DNA from: an uncultured Prevotella sp.
GTDB taxonomy: Bacteria; Bacteroidota; Bacteroidia; Bacteroidales; Bacteroidaceae
DNA length: 64,000 bases
Direction of reading: 5' to 3'
NCBI GenBank assembly: GCA_946998295.1
Contig: CAMPYS010000002.1
Coordinates: 62,001 to 126,000, forward strand
Under the pieces are notes generated by a model. It did not search any database. It saw only the letters and a program-made list of their open reading frames with translations, and was not told the origin of the DNA. Numbering within the stretch: position 1 is the stretch's first letter; each line of letters opens with the position of its first letter. The translations under genes were made by a program, and so were the position numbers. Positions 43,618 to 52,352 of this stretch are shown piece by piece.

Positions 43618-45222
43618 ATGAGCATAATTAATATATTAATATTGTCTATAATAGTACTATTAGTAGGATTTGTAGGAGGTTTTATATGGTTTAGATATAT
43701 AATGAAGGGACAATATAATAACTCTATAAAGCAGGCAAAAAAAGACGCTGAAGTCCTAAAAGAGAAAAAATTATTACAAGTAAAAGAAAAATTTATAAAT
43801 AAAAGAAATGAGTTAGATAGAGAATTTCAACAACGAAATATAAAGATACAGCAAAATGAAAATAGACTCAAACAAAAGGAATTATCATTAACACACATAC
43901 AAGATGATATTAATAAACAGAAGCAAGAAGTTGATAGAAATAGGTTTGAGTTAGAAAAACATAAACAGGATATAGATAGATATAGAGACGAAGTAGATAA
44001 GCAAAAACAAAATATAGAAAATAATCGACAATTATTACGTATTAAAGAAGAAGAACTTGAAAAGCAGCAACAGCTTGAAAGAGAAAAATTAGAGGAATTG
44101 TCTGGATTGAGTTCTGAAGAGGCAAAAGAAAGGTTAATTGAAAGTTTAAAAGATCAAGCAAAACTTGATGCCGCTTCATACATAAATGAAATAGTTGATG
44201 AAGCTAAATTAAATGCTAGTCAACAAGCAAAAAAAATAATAATACAAACTATTCAAAGAGTTGCAACTGAAACAGCAATAGAAAATTCTGTGAGCGTATT
44301 CCATATTGATAGCGATGAAGTAAAAGGACGAATTATAGGTCGTGAAGGAAGAAACATTAGAGCCTTGGAAGCAGCTACAGGGGTTGAAATTGTTGTTGAT
44401 GATACGCCAGAGGCTATAGTTATTTCTGCATTTGACCCAGTAAGACGTGAAGTGTGTCGATTGGCATTGCACCAATTAGTGGCAGATGGGCGTATACATC
44501 CAGCAAGAATCGAAGAAATTGTTGCAAAAGTAAAGAAACAGTTAGATAATGAAATAGTCGAAACAGGAAAACGAACAGCTATAGATTTAGGTATACATGG
44601 ATTACATCCCGAATTAATAAGAATCATCGGTAAGATGAAATATAGATCTTCTTATGGGCAAAACTTATTGCAGCATGCGCGCGAAACAGCAAATTTATGT
44701 GCAGTTATGGCTAGTGAGTTAGGTCTTAATCCTAAAAAAGCTAAAAGAGCAGGTTTGTTGCACGATATAGGTAAGGTTCCAGATGAAGAGACAGAATTGC
44801 CACATGCTTTATATGGAGCAAAAATTGCAGAAAAATATAAAGAAAAGCCTGAAATATGTAATGCTATAGCTGCACATCATGATGAGGTGGAAATGACAAG
44901 TTTAATAGCACCAATAGTACAAGTTTGTGATGCTATATCTGGAGCAAGACCTGGTGCAAGAAGAGAAATAGTTGAAGCATATATCAAACGTCTTAATGAT
45001 CTTGAAGCAATAGCAATGAGCTATAGTGGAGTAACAAAAACTTATGCTATACAAGCTGGAAGGGAATTGAGAGTTATAGTAGGTGCCGATAAAATGGATG
45101 ATACTCAAACAGAACAATTGAGTAATGATATTGCAGAAAAAATACAAAATGAAATGACTTATCCTGGACAAGTAAAAATTACTGTTATTAGAGAGACACG
45201 CAGTGTTTCTTATGCTAAATAA
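43618..45222 (+). CDS. rny: Ribonuclease Y
   Basis: A membrane-anchored endoribonuclease that starts mRNA decay. The 534-residue protein begins with a transmembrane helix (about 5-27), followed by a very long charged coiled coil to about residue 180, a KH domain with GRIIGREGRNIRALEAATGV at about 236, and an HD domain whose metal site is LLHDIGK (about residue 380) with AAHHDEVE downstream. The C-terminal domain ends MTYPGQVKITVIRE. Layout and length match RNase Y of Bacillus and Bacteroides. It may work together with the membrane-bound division proteins encoded upstream only by chance of operon structure. Confidence 0.95.
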   Translation: MSIINILILSIIVLLVGFVGGFIWFRYIMKGQYNNSIKQAKKDAEVLKEKKLLQVKEKFINKRNELDREFQQRNIKIQQNENRLKQKELSLTHIQDDINKQKQEVDRNRFELEKHKQDIDRYRDEVDKQKQNIENNRQLLRIKEEELEKQQQLEREKLEELSGLSSEEAKERLIESLKDQAKLDAASYINEIVDEAKLNASQQAKKIIIQTIQRVATETAIENSVSVFHIDSDEVKGRIIGREGRNIRALEAATGVEIVVDDTPEAIVISAFDPVRREVCRLALHQLVADGRIHPARIEEIVAKVKKQLDNEIVETGKRTAIDLGIHGLHPELIRIIGKMKYRSSYGQNLLQHARETANLCAVMASELGLNPKKAKRAGLLHDIGKVPDEETELPHALYGAKIAEKYKEKPEICNAIAAHHDEVEMTSLIAPIVQVCDAISGARPGARREIVEAYIKRLNDLEAIAMSYSGVTKTYAIQAGRELRVIVGADKMDDTQTEQLSNDIAEKIQNEMTYPGQVKITVIRETRSVSYAK

Positions 45223-45242
45223 ACAACCAAAAATAAAATATT

Positions 45243-46325
45243 ATGATACATAATAGTAATCACATTGTGATAATGGCTGGAGGCGTAGGTAGTCGTTTTT
45301 GGCCAATGAGTACAGTATCAAAGCCCAAACAATTTATAGACGTACTTGGTGTAGGTAAATCACTATTACAACTTACTTATGATAGATTTAAAGGAATAAC
45401 ACGACCAGAGAATATTTGGATAGTAACAAATGAAAAATATGTTGATATAGTGTGCCAACAATTACCTAATATACCAATAAGTAATATATTAAGTGAACCT
45501 TGTATGCGTAATACAGCCCCATGTATAGCATATGTGAGTTTTAAAATAAAGCATACTGATCCACGAGCCAATATAATAGTTACGCCAAGTGATCATATTG
45601 TAACAGATCTAGACGAATTTAAGCGAATTGTTACTAAATGTTTAGAATTTACCTCAGAAACAGATGCTATATTAACACTTGGCATAAAACCAAATAGACC
45701 AGAAACAGGATATGGATACATACAAGCTGATTTATCAATGATATCTGGAAGAAATAATGAAATTTTTAGGGTAGATAAATTTAGAGAAAAGCCAGATTTA
45801 GAGACAGCTAAACAATACATTAAACAAAAAAACTTTTATTGGAATTCAGGAGTTTTTATTTGGAATGTGTCAACCATAGTTAATGCTTTTAGAATATATC
45901 AGCCAAACATATCAAGGATATTTGAAAATATTTATAGCAAATTTGGTACATCACAAGAGCAAGAAATTATAAATAATGTATATCGAGAATGTGATAATAT
46001 ATCGGTAGATTATGCTATTATGGAAAAGGCAGAGGAAATCTTTGTGTATCCTGCTAACTTTGGTTGGAGCGATTTAGGTACTTGGGGCTCTCTATATATA
46101 CAATCAGAAAAAGATACATTGAATAATGCTTTAATAGGTAATAATATACAGATGTTTGATTGTAAAGATTGTATAGTACATACAACAGATGAAAAGAAAG
46201 TTGTAGTACAAGGATTAAATGGATACATTATAGCTGAAAAGGACAATACATTGTTAATATGTAAACTCACAGAAGAACAAAGGATAAAAGAGTTTTCAAA
46301 TGACAATAATAAAAATAAATCATAA
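45243..46325 (+). CDS. manC: Mannose-1-phosphate guanylyltransferase
   Basis: Makes GDP-mannose from GTP and mannose 1-phosphate. The 360-residue protein begins with the nucleotide loop VIMAGGVGSRFWPMS, then KPKQFIDVLG, SEPCMRNTAPCIAYV, VTPSDHIV, RPETGYGYI, FREKPDLETA, YWNSGVFIWN and FGWSDLGTWGSL, all hallmarks of ManC/RfbM. It lacks the C-terminal phosphomannose isomerase domain of the bifunctional type, as usual in Bacteroidetes. gmd follows after one base, so GDP-mannose is passed to the next enzyme. It lies 20 bases behind rny. Confidence 0.94.
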   Translation: MIHNSNHIVIMAGGVGSRFWPMSTVSKPKQFIDVLGVGKSLLQLTYDRFKGITRPENIWIVTNEKYVDIVCQQLPNIPISNILSEPCMRNTAPCIAYVSFKIKHTDPRANIIVTPSDHIVTDLDEFKRIVTKCLEFTSETDAILTLGIKPNRPETGYGYIQADLSMISGRNNEIFRVDKFREKPDLETAKQYIKQKNFYWNSGVFIWNVSTIVNAFRIYQPNISRIFENIYSKFGTSQEQEIINNVYRECDNISVDYAIMEKAEEIFVYPANFGWSDLGTWGSLYIQSEKDTLNNALIGNNIQMFDCKDCIVHTTDEKKVVVQGLNGYIIAEKDNTLLICKLTEEQRIKEFSNDNNKNKS

Positions 46326-46326
46326 T

Positions 46327-47415
46327 ATGATGAAAAAAAATATAGCACTTATAACAGGAATAACTGGACAAGATGGAAGTTATCTAGCAGAATTCCTTAT
46401 TGATAAAGGATATGAAGTACATGGATTATTACGAAGAAGTTCTTCATTTAATACAGGAAGAATTGAACATTTATATTTAGATGAATGGGTCAGAGATATG
46501 AAAAAATCTCGACTTATAAATTTGCATTGGGCAGATATGACAGATTCTTCATCTTTAATACGAATTATAGGCGAAATACAACCAACTGAAATATATAATC
46601 TTGCAGCCCAAAGTCATGTTAAAGTAAGTTTTGATGTACCAGAATACACTGCTGATACCGATGCTTTAGGAGTCCTCAGGTTATTAGAGGCTGTTAGAAT
46701 TTGTGGATTAGATAAAAATTGTAAAATATATCAAGCATCAACATCAGAATTATTTGGGAAGGTTCACGAAGTGCCTCAAAAAGAAACAACACCTTTTCAT
46801 CCACGTTCGCCATATTCTGTAGCTAAGTTATATGCATATTGGATAATAAAAAACTATTATGAATCATACAATATGTTTTGTTGTAATGGTATTTTATTTA
46901 ACCACGAAAGCGAGCGGAGAGGAGAAAATTTTGTTACTAGAAAAATTACATTAGCAGCAGCAAGAATAGTACAAGGAATACAAGATAAATTATATCTTGG
47001 AAATCTTAATGCTAAAAGAGATTGGGGATATGCTAAAGATTATGTCGAATGTATGTGGTTAATGTTGCAACAAGATAAGCCCGAAGATTTTGTAATAGCA
47101 ACAGGGGAGACTCATTCTGTTAGAGAATTTTGTACCTTAGCTTTTAAGGAAGTTGGAATTGAAATCGATTGGCGTGGAACAGGTATAGATGAAAAAGGTT
47201 ATGACAAATATAGTGGAAAACTTATAGTGGAGGTAGACCCTAAGTATTTCCGGCCAGCTGATGTAGATCAATTACTTGGAGACCCAAGTAAAGCCATTAA
47301 TATACTTGGTTGGAATCCATATAAAACAAGTTTTACAGACTTGGTTAAGATAATGGTAAAGCATGATATGGAATTTGTAACTAAATTATATAAGAAAGCT
47401 CAAAAGCCAGAATAA
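46327..47415 (+). CDS. gmd: GDP-mannose 4,6-dehydratase
   Basis: Converts GDP-mannose to GDP-4-keto-6-deoxymannose, precursor of GDP-fucose and related sugars. The protein (362 residues from the first of two adjacent ATGs) is a short-chain dehydrogenase-type enzyme: Rossmann loop TGITGQDGSYLAEFL, ASTSELFGKVHEVP with the catalytic Ser/Glu, YSVAKLYAYW as YxxxK, and FNHESERRGENFVTRKIT. The in-frame ATG at 46300 lies inside manC and is unlikely. fcl (GDP-fucose synthase), normally next, is absent; AT-rich repeats follow instead. It is coupled to manC by a one-base gap. Confidence 0.95.
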   Translation: MMKKNIALITGITGQDGSYLAEFLIDKGYEVHGLLRRSSSFNTGRIEHLYLDEWVRDMKKSRLINLHWADMTDSSSLIRIIGEIQPTEIYNLAAQSHVKVSFDVPEYTADTDALGVLRLLEAVRICGLDKNCKIYQASTSELFGKVHEVPQKETTPFHPRSPYSVAKLYAYWIIKNYYESYNMFCCNGILFNHESERRGENFVTRKITLAAARIVQGIQDKLYLGNLNAKRDWGYAKDYVECMWLMLQQDKPEDFVIATGETHSVREFCTLAFKEVGIEIDWRGTGIDEKGYDKYSGKLIVEVDPKYFRPADVDQLLGDPSKAINILGWNPYKTSFTDLVKIMVKHDMEFVTKLYKKAQKPE

Positions 47416-47440
47416 GAATACTATATACTATAAAATACTA

Positions 47441-47503
47441 TATAGTACTATATTATACTATATAGTACTATATTATACTATATTATATTATACTATATTA
47501 TAC
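47441..47503. repeat. TATA-rich tandem repeat behind gmd
   Basis: Two exact 20-bp units (TATAGTACTATATTATACTA at 47441-47460 and 47461-47480) are followed by degenerate 10-bp copies of TATTATACTA to about 47503; related sequence starts near 47419. The core TATAGTACTATA is itself palindromic. The array fills the gap between gmd and pfkA. Confidence 0.85.
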
Positions 47504-47545
47504 AAATAATTATATAATCCTATATACAAATAAAATTTTAATTAT

Positions 47546-47553
47546 TATCTTTG
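47546..47553 (+). promoter_or_regulatory. -7 box of pfkA
   Basis: TATCTTTG matches TAnnTTTG, 37 bases before the ATG at 47591, just behind the TATA repeats. Confidence 0.57.
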
Positions 47554-47590
47554 TCACGTAATTAAATTAATACTTAATAACTACTATGCT

Positions 47591-48568
47591 ATGGCTAAAA
47601 TAAAAACTATTGGTATTTTGACTTCTGGGGGTGATGCTCCTGGGATGAATGCAGCTGTTAGGGCTGTAACACGTGCTGGTATTTATAATGGTTTTGCAAT
47701 TAAAGCCATTTATCGTGGATATGATGGTTTAATATCAGGTGATATAAAACCATTTACAACAGAGAATGTTAGTGGTATTATTGGTGTTGGAGGTACAATT
47801 CTAAAAACTGCTCGTTCAAAAGCTTTTATGACAGAAGATGGAAGACAAAAAGCTTATGACACACTTATAAAAGAAGAAATTGATGCTTTAGCTGTAATTG
47901 GTGGAAATGGTTCTTTAACAGGAGCTATGACATTTGCAAAAGAATTTGATTTTTGTTGTATAGGATTACCTGGTACTATTGATAACGATCTTTATGGTAC
48001 AGACAATACAATAGGTTATGATACAACAATGAATACAATAATGGAATGCGTTGATAGGATTAGAGATACAGCTCAAAGCCATGAACGTATTTTTTTTATT
48101 GAGGTTATGGGACGTGATGCAGGATTTTTAGCTCAAAACTCTGCTATAGCAAGTGGAGCTGAAGCTGCAATAATTCCAGAAGATTCTACAGATGTAGACC
48201 AATTAGCACGTTTCATGGAACGTGGAATACGAAAATCAAAAAAAAGTTGTATAGTTATTGTTTCAGAAAGTCCAAAGTGTGGAGCTATGTATTATGCTAA
48301 TCGTGTAAAAAAAGAATTTCCTGATTTTGATGTAAGAGTCTCTATTTTAGGACATTTACAGCGAGGTGGACGTCCCTCAGCAAGAGATAGAATCTTAGCG
48401 TGTAGAACTGGAGTTGGTGCAATAGAAGCCATATTGCAGGGACAACGAAATATAATGGTTGGAGTTAGAAATAATGAAGTTGTTTATGTACCATTATCAG
48501 AAGCTATACGATCAGATAAGCCATTTGATAAAAAACTAATAAAGGTATTAGATGAATTAAGTATTTAA
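47591..48568 (+). CDS. pfkA: 6-phosphofructokinase
   Basis: Phosphorylates fructose 6-phosphate in glycolysis. The 325-residue protein is of the PfkA family: GILTSGGDAPGMNAAVRAV, GGTILKTARS, GGNGSLTGA, LPGTIDNDLYGTDNTIGYDT with the catalytic Asp, FIEVMGRDAGFLA and LGHLQRGGRPSARDRI. Gly-Gly-Asp in the first loop (rather than Gly-Gly-Gly-Asp of pyrophosphate enzymes) and GGNGS point to ATP as donor. Length is normal for bacterial ATP-PFK. atpD follows after 60 bases on the same strand, without a clear promoter between them. Confidence 0.94.
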   Translation: MAKIKTIGILTSGGDAPGMNAAVRAVTRAGIYNGFAIKAIYRGYDGLISGDIKPFTTENVSGIIGVGGTILKTARSKAFMTEDGRQKAYDTLIKEEIDALAVIGGNGSLTGAMTFAKEFDFCCIGLPGTIDNDLYGTDNTIGYDTTMNTIMECVDRIRDTAQSHERIFFIEVMGRDAGFLAQNSAIASGAEAAIIPEDSTDVDQLARFMERGIRKSKKSCIVIVSESPKCGAMYYANRVKKEFPDFDVRVSILGHLQRGGRPSARDRILACRTGVGAIEAILQGQRNIMVGVRNNEVVYVPLSEAIRSDKPFDKKLIKVLDELSI

Positions 48569-48628
48569 GTAAGCAAATTATATTAGTAGAAAGATAACAT
48601 TTAGAAGGATTTAAAATAAAAATATGAT

Positions 48629-50155
48629 ATGGCACAGATAAATGGACGTATATCCCAAATTATAGGGCCTGTAATTGATGTCTATTTTGATCTTCAAGGA
48701 CAAGAACCAAAGAAAGTATTACCAAAAATTTATGATGCACTTCGTATTAAACGTCCCAATGGACAAGATTTAATAGTAGAAGTGCAACAACATATTGGTG
48801 AAGATACTGTACGTTGTGTTGCAATGGATAATACTGAAGGCTTACAACGCAATTTAGTTGTTGAGAATACAGGAAATCCAATAATGATGCCCTCAGGAGA
48901 ACAAATAAAAGGAAGGATGTTAAATGTCATAGGTACCCCTATCGATGGCATGAATGAACTTAATATGAAAGGTGCTTATCCCATACATCATGAACCACCA
49001 AAATTTGAAGAGCTTTCAAATAAAAAGGAAATGCTTCAGACAGGTATTAAAGTAATTGACTTACTTGAGCCATATATGAAAGGTGGAAAAATTGGACTTT
49101 TTGGAGGTGCAGGAGTTGGAAAAACAGTCCTTATAATGGAGCTGATTAACAATATTGCTAAAGGTCATAATGGTTACTCTGTGTTTGCAGGTGTTGGAGA
49201 GCGGACCCGTGAAGGAAATGACTTAATACGTGATATGATAGAATCAGGTGTTATACGCTATGGTGATAAATTTAAAAAAGCCATGGAAGAGGGAAAATGG
49301 GATCTTTCACTTATAGATAAGGAAGAATTGAAAAAATCACAGGCAACACTTGTTTATGGACAAATGAACGAACCACCTGGTGCACGTGCTTCTGTTGCTC
49401 TTTCTGGTCTAACAGTAGCAGAAGAATTTCGTGATCATGGCGGAAAAGATGGTGAAGCTACAGATATTATGTTCTTTATTGATAATATTTTCCGATTTAC
49501 CCAAGCAGGATCTGAAGTATCTGCATTATTAGGACGTATGCCATCAGCAGTAGGTTATCAACCAACATTAGCAAGTGAAATGGGAGTAATGCAAGAACGT
49601 ATTACCTCAACAAAAAGGGGGTCTATAACATCAGTTCAAGCTGTATATGTTCCTGCAGATGACTTAACAGATCCAGCACCAGCTACAACATTTACACATC
49701 TTGATGCCACAACAGAATTAAGTCGTAAGATAACAGAGCTTGGTATATATCCTGCTGTCGATCCTCTTGGAAGTACCTCACGAATACTTGATCCACTTGT
49801 AGTAGGTAACGAACATTATGAATGTGCTCAAAGAGTTAAACAATTACTTCAGCACTATAATGAATTACAAGACATTATAGCCATATTAGGAATGGATGAA
49901 TTGTCAGATGAGGACAAACTCGTAGTAAATCGTGCTCGTCGAGTTCAACGTTTCCTATCTCAACCTTTTACAGTAGCAGAGCAATTCACAGGCATACCTG
50001 GAATAATGGTACCTATCGAGGATACTATAAAAGGTTTTAATGCTATTTTAAATGGTGAGGTAGATGATTTACCAGAGCAAGCATTCTTAAATGTAGGAAC
50101 TATTGAAGATGCAAAGGCTAAAGCTGAAAAACTTATAGCAGCAGCTCAAGGATAA
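48629..50155 (+). CDS. atpD: ATP synthase F1 subunit beta
   Basis: The catalytic subunit of the F1 sector. The 508-residue protein has the P-loop FGGAGVGKTVLIMELINN (about residue 155), GERTREGNDL, FIDNIFRFTQAGSEVSALLG (Walker B and DELSEED precursor region), the stretch MDELSDEDKLVV (DELSEED loop) and typical C-terminal helices. It is slightly longer than E. coli beta (460) owing to an insert near residues 205-235, seen also in Bacteroidales. It is the first gene of the atp operon, in the order beta, epsilon, X, a, c, b, delta, alpha, gamma. Confidence 0.97.
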   Translation: MAQINGRISQIIGPVIDVYFDLQGQEPKKVLPKIYDALRIKRPNGQDLIVEVQQHIGEDTVRCVAMDNTEGLQRNLVVENTGNPIMMPSGEQIKGRMLNVIGTPIDGMNELNMKGAYPIHHEPPKFEELSNKKEMLQTGIKVIDLLEPYMKGGKIGLFGGAGVGKTVLIMELINNIAKGHNGYSVFAGVGERTREGNDLIRDMIESGVIRYGDKFKKAMEEGKWDLSLIDKEELKKSQATLVYGQMNEPPGARASVALSGLTVAEEFRDHGGKDGEATDIMFFIDNIFRFTQAGSEVSALLGRMPSAVGYQPTLASEMGVMQERITSTKRGSITSVQAVYVPADDLTDPAPATTFTHLDATTELSRKITELGIYPAVDPLGSTSRILDPLVVGNEHYECAQRVKQLLQHYNELQDIIAILGMDELSDEDKLVVNRARRVQRFLSQPFTVAEQFTGIPGIMVPIEDTIKGFNAILNGEVDDLPEQAFLNVGTIEDAKAKAEKLIAAAQG

Positions 50156-50183
50156 ATATATGTAATAGTTAAATCTGTAACTA

Positions 50184-50429
50184 ATGTTAGAATTAAAAGT
50201 AATCTCACCAGAAAAGATATTATTCAGTGGTGAAGTAGAAAATGTAACTGTACCTGGAGAAAATGGTGAGTTTGAAATATTATCGAATCATGCCCCTATA
50301 ATATCTACCCTAAAATTAGGTATTGTTAGTTATACTACTATAGATAAGGAAAAGAAAACTGTTAATATTTTGGGGGGATTTGCAGAAGTGCAGAAAAATA
50401 AAGTAAATATATGTGTAGAAACACCTTAA
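50184..50429 (+). CDS. atpC: ATP synthase F1 subunit epsilon (short form)
   Basis: An 81-residue epsilon subunit. It contains the complete N-terminal beta-sandwich (LKVISPEKILFSGEVENVTVPGENGEFEILSNHAPIIS, ILGGFAEVQKNKVNICVE) that docks on gamma and the c-ring. The C-terminal two-helix domain of E. coli epsilon (total about 139 residues), which inhibits ATP hydrolysis and can bind ATP, is absent. No frameshift or extra coding sequence after the stop could restore it. Bacteroidales epsilon subunits are commonly this short. It follows atpD by 28 bases. Confidence 0.92.
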   Translation: MLELKVISPEKILFSGEVENVTVPGENGEFEILSNHAPIISTLKLGIVSYTTIDKEKKTVNILGGFAEVQKNKVNICVETP

Positions 50430-50447
50430 TTATATTTTGATGCTACA

Positions 50448-50855
50448 ATGGACTTAAAAAATATAGAACTTGCAGAACAAAAGTATTTTAAAATAAGTAT
50501 TGGAATACTATTCTGCTTATCAATATTACATGCTATAATATTTAAATTAACGATAAGCTCTATATCTCTTAGCCCTATTATAGTTAGTTTTTTACTCTTT
50601 GCTGTAATGAATACAGTATATGGGCGTATTTGGAAAATAGTTAAGATAGGACATCAGGATAAAGTGGAAAAATTTTATATTGCTTTTTCAGGTTTAAAAA
50701 TGTTACTTACACTTATAACTATATTTATAGGAGTATTTCTTTTTGAAAAAGAAATATGTATAGCTTATATTATAACTTTATCTGTATTTTATTTAGTGAT
50801 TCGTACATTTGATACAATTTACTTTCATCGTGTAGAAACGAAAAATAAAAACTAA
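50448..50855 (+). CDS. Four-helix membrane protein in the atp operon (AtpI position)
   Basis: A 135-residue protein with four hydrophobic helices (about 17-35, 40-55, 77-97, 101-120) and short charged loops. It resembles AtpI/AtpZ proteins in size, topology and location, but no clear sequence match is visible. AtpI-type proteins help assemble the c-ring or supply Mg. The gene sits between atpC and atpB with gaps of 18 and 4 bases. Presence in the same place is usual in Bacteroidales. Function is inferred from position. Confidence 0.78.
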   Translation: MDLKNIELAEQKYFKISIGILFCLSILHAIIFKLTISSISLSPIIVSFLLFAVMNTVYGRIWKIVKIGHQDKVEKFYIAFSGLKMLLTLITIFIGVFLFEKEICIAYIITLSVFYLVIRTFDTIYFHRVETKNKN

Positions 50856-50859
50856 GTAT

Positions 50860-51969
50860 ATGAAATATTTCAAACAACTATTCTGTATTTTACTATTGAG
50901 TATGATTGTCATACCAATGAGTGGACGTGATATGTCTAAGAAAACGTCTGTAGATATAGAAGAAATATTTTGGGGACATATAAAAGATTCTTATGATTGG
51001 CATATAACCGATATTGGTACCGAAGGTAATATGCATCCGCTTGTTATAAATCTTCCTATAATAGTTAAGTCATCAACAGGTTGGCATATTTTTAGTAGTG
51101 GAGAGTTTAAACATAGTGAAACAGGTGGAGATAGAAAAGGTCCCTACAATTTAGTTATTAAGAGTCTAAAGGATAAAATACATCCTAATAAGATAGTAGA
51201 GCTGAAAGATGGTAAGGAGGTTTTGCCTATATTGGATCTTTCAATTACAAAAACAGTTATGGTTCTTTTTATAGATGCTATAATACTATTACTTCTTATA
51301 CTTATTCCTGCTCGTTGGTGCAAAAAGCATAAAATAAATGATCCTGCACCTAAGGGTTTAACAGGACTGATGCATATGTTTGTAATGAATATATATGATG
51401 AGGTTATAGTACCATGTTTAAGAGATGAAGCACCAAGATATGCTTCATGGTTACTTACCTGTTTCTTCTTTATATTTTTTGCAAATATAATGGGTATAGT
51501 ACCATTTCCTCCTGGTGGAGGAAACCTTACAGGTAATATAACATGCACATTCTTTTTAGGGTTATGTACATTTTTAATAACTAATTTTACAGGAACCAAA
51601 GAGTATTGGAAAGAAATATTTTGGCCAGAGGTTCCTATATGGATGAAATGTCCAGTACCTTTGATGCCTTTCATAGAACTGTTTGGTATCTTTACAAAGC
51701 CATTAGCATTAATTATTCGATTATTTGCCAATATGTTTGCAGGTCATGCTATAGCTTTATCATTTGCAGCCATTATTTTTATAATGTTTGGTATTGCAAA
51801 TAATGCGATAGTTAATTGGTGTGCTGGTTCAGGTATGAGTATAGTAAGTGTATTGTTGAGTGTTTTTATGCTAATATTAGAGGTCTTAGTTAGTTATATC
51901 CAAGCTTTAGTATTTACAATGTTGAGTGCAGTGTTTATTTCACAAGCTCATGTAAGACACCACAATTAA
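50860..51969 (+). CDS. atpB: ATP synthase Fo subunit a
   Basis: Forms the proton half-channels with the c-ring. The 369-residue protein has an N-terminal signal-like helix and a roughly 120-residue exported extension (HITDIGTEGNMHPLVINLPI), characteristic of Bacteroidetes and absent in E. coli subunit a (271). Transmembrane helices begin at about residue 130. The essential Arg is in LALIIRLFANMFAGHAIAL, near residue 287. The final helices (SYIQALVFTMLSAVFISQAH) are typical. It follows the AtpI-like gene by 4 bases. Confidence 0.96.
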   Translation: MKYFKQLFCILLLSMIVIPMSGRDMSKKTSVDIEEIFWGHIKDSYDWHITDIGTEGNMHPLVINLPIIVKSSTGWHIFSSGEFKHSETGGDRKGPYNLVIKSLKDKIHPNKIVELKDGKEVLPILDLSITKTVMVLFIDAIILLLLILIPARWCKKHKINDPAPKGLTGLMHMFVMNIYDEVIVPCLRDEAPRYASWLLTCFFFIFFANIMGIVPFPPGGGNLTGNITCTFFLGLCTFLITNFTGTKEYWKEIFWPEVPIWMKCPVPLMPFIELFGIFTKPLALIIRLFANMFAGHAIALSFAAIIFIMFGIANNAIVNWCAGSGMSIVSVLLSVFMLILEVLVSYIQALVFTMLSAVFISQAHVRHHN

Positions 51970-52035
51970 TCTTAAAATTAGAAAAGTAAAATAATAAAAA
52001 TATCAATAAATAACAAACATTAAATATTAAAGATT

Positions 52036-52275
52036 ATGTTATCACTATTATTAACAGATGCTATTGCAAGTTTAGGTGCTGCATTAGGTGCAGGTATTGC
52101 AGCTATTGGAGCTGGTATAGGAATTGGACACATTGGTGGTCAAGCAATGGAAGCTATGGCTCGTCAACCAGAGCGAATGGGTGATCTTCGTTCATCAATG
52201 ATTGTTGCAGCAGCTTTAGTTGAAGGTGTAGCCTTCTTAGCTGTGATTGTTGCAATTCTTGCAATAGTTATGTAA
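52036..52275 (+). CDS. atpE: ATP synthase Fo subunit c
   Basis: A 79-residue hairpin of two helices. Helix 1 has the glycine pattern GAGIAAIGAGIGIGHIGG, the loop has ARQPE, and helix 2 carries the ion-binding Glu in AALVEGVAFLAVIVA. The residue after this Glu is Gly rather than Ser/Thr, and no Gln stands at the Na-ligand place in helix 1, so the ring is expected to use protons. The 66-base A-rich leader is consistent with strong translation. A hairpin follows the stop (52281-52313). Confidence 0.96.
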   Translation: MLSLLLTDAIASLGAALGAGIAAIGAGIGIGHIGGQAMEAMARQPERMGDLRSSMIVAAALVEGVAFLAVIVAILAIVM

Positions 52276-52280
52276 TTAAT

Positions 52281-52313
52281 GACAGGTGCTTCAAACTATA
52301 TGTAGCACTTGTC
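52281..52313 (+). promoter_or_regulatory. Intercistronic hairpin behind atpE
   Basis: GACAGGTGCT (52281-52290) pairs with AGCACTTGTC (52304-52313), 10 bp with one G-U, 13-base loop, followed by TTATTAATAA. It begins 5 bases after the atpE stop. It could act as partial terminator or as 3' protector of the atpE message, giving more c subunit than b, delta, alpha and gamma. Confidence 0.6.
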
Positions 52314-52352
52314 TTATTAATAAAAATTAAAGAACGAATAATAACCAAGCTT

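Noticed and set aside
44209..44627. Two minus-strand frames of 88 and 124 codons
   Set aside because: They lie antisense inside the rny KH/HD coding region and show only mirror translations.
47416..47510. CRISPR-like array
   Set aside because: The 20-bp repeats are directly adjacent without unique spacers and of TATA simple-sequence type; no cas gene is present.
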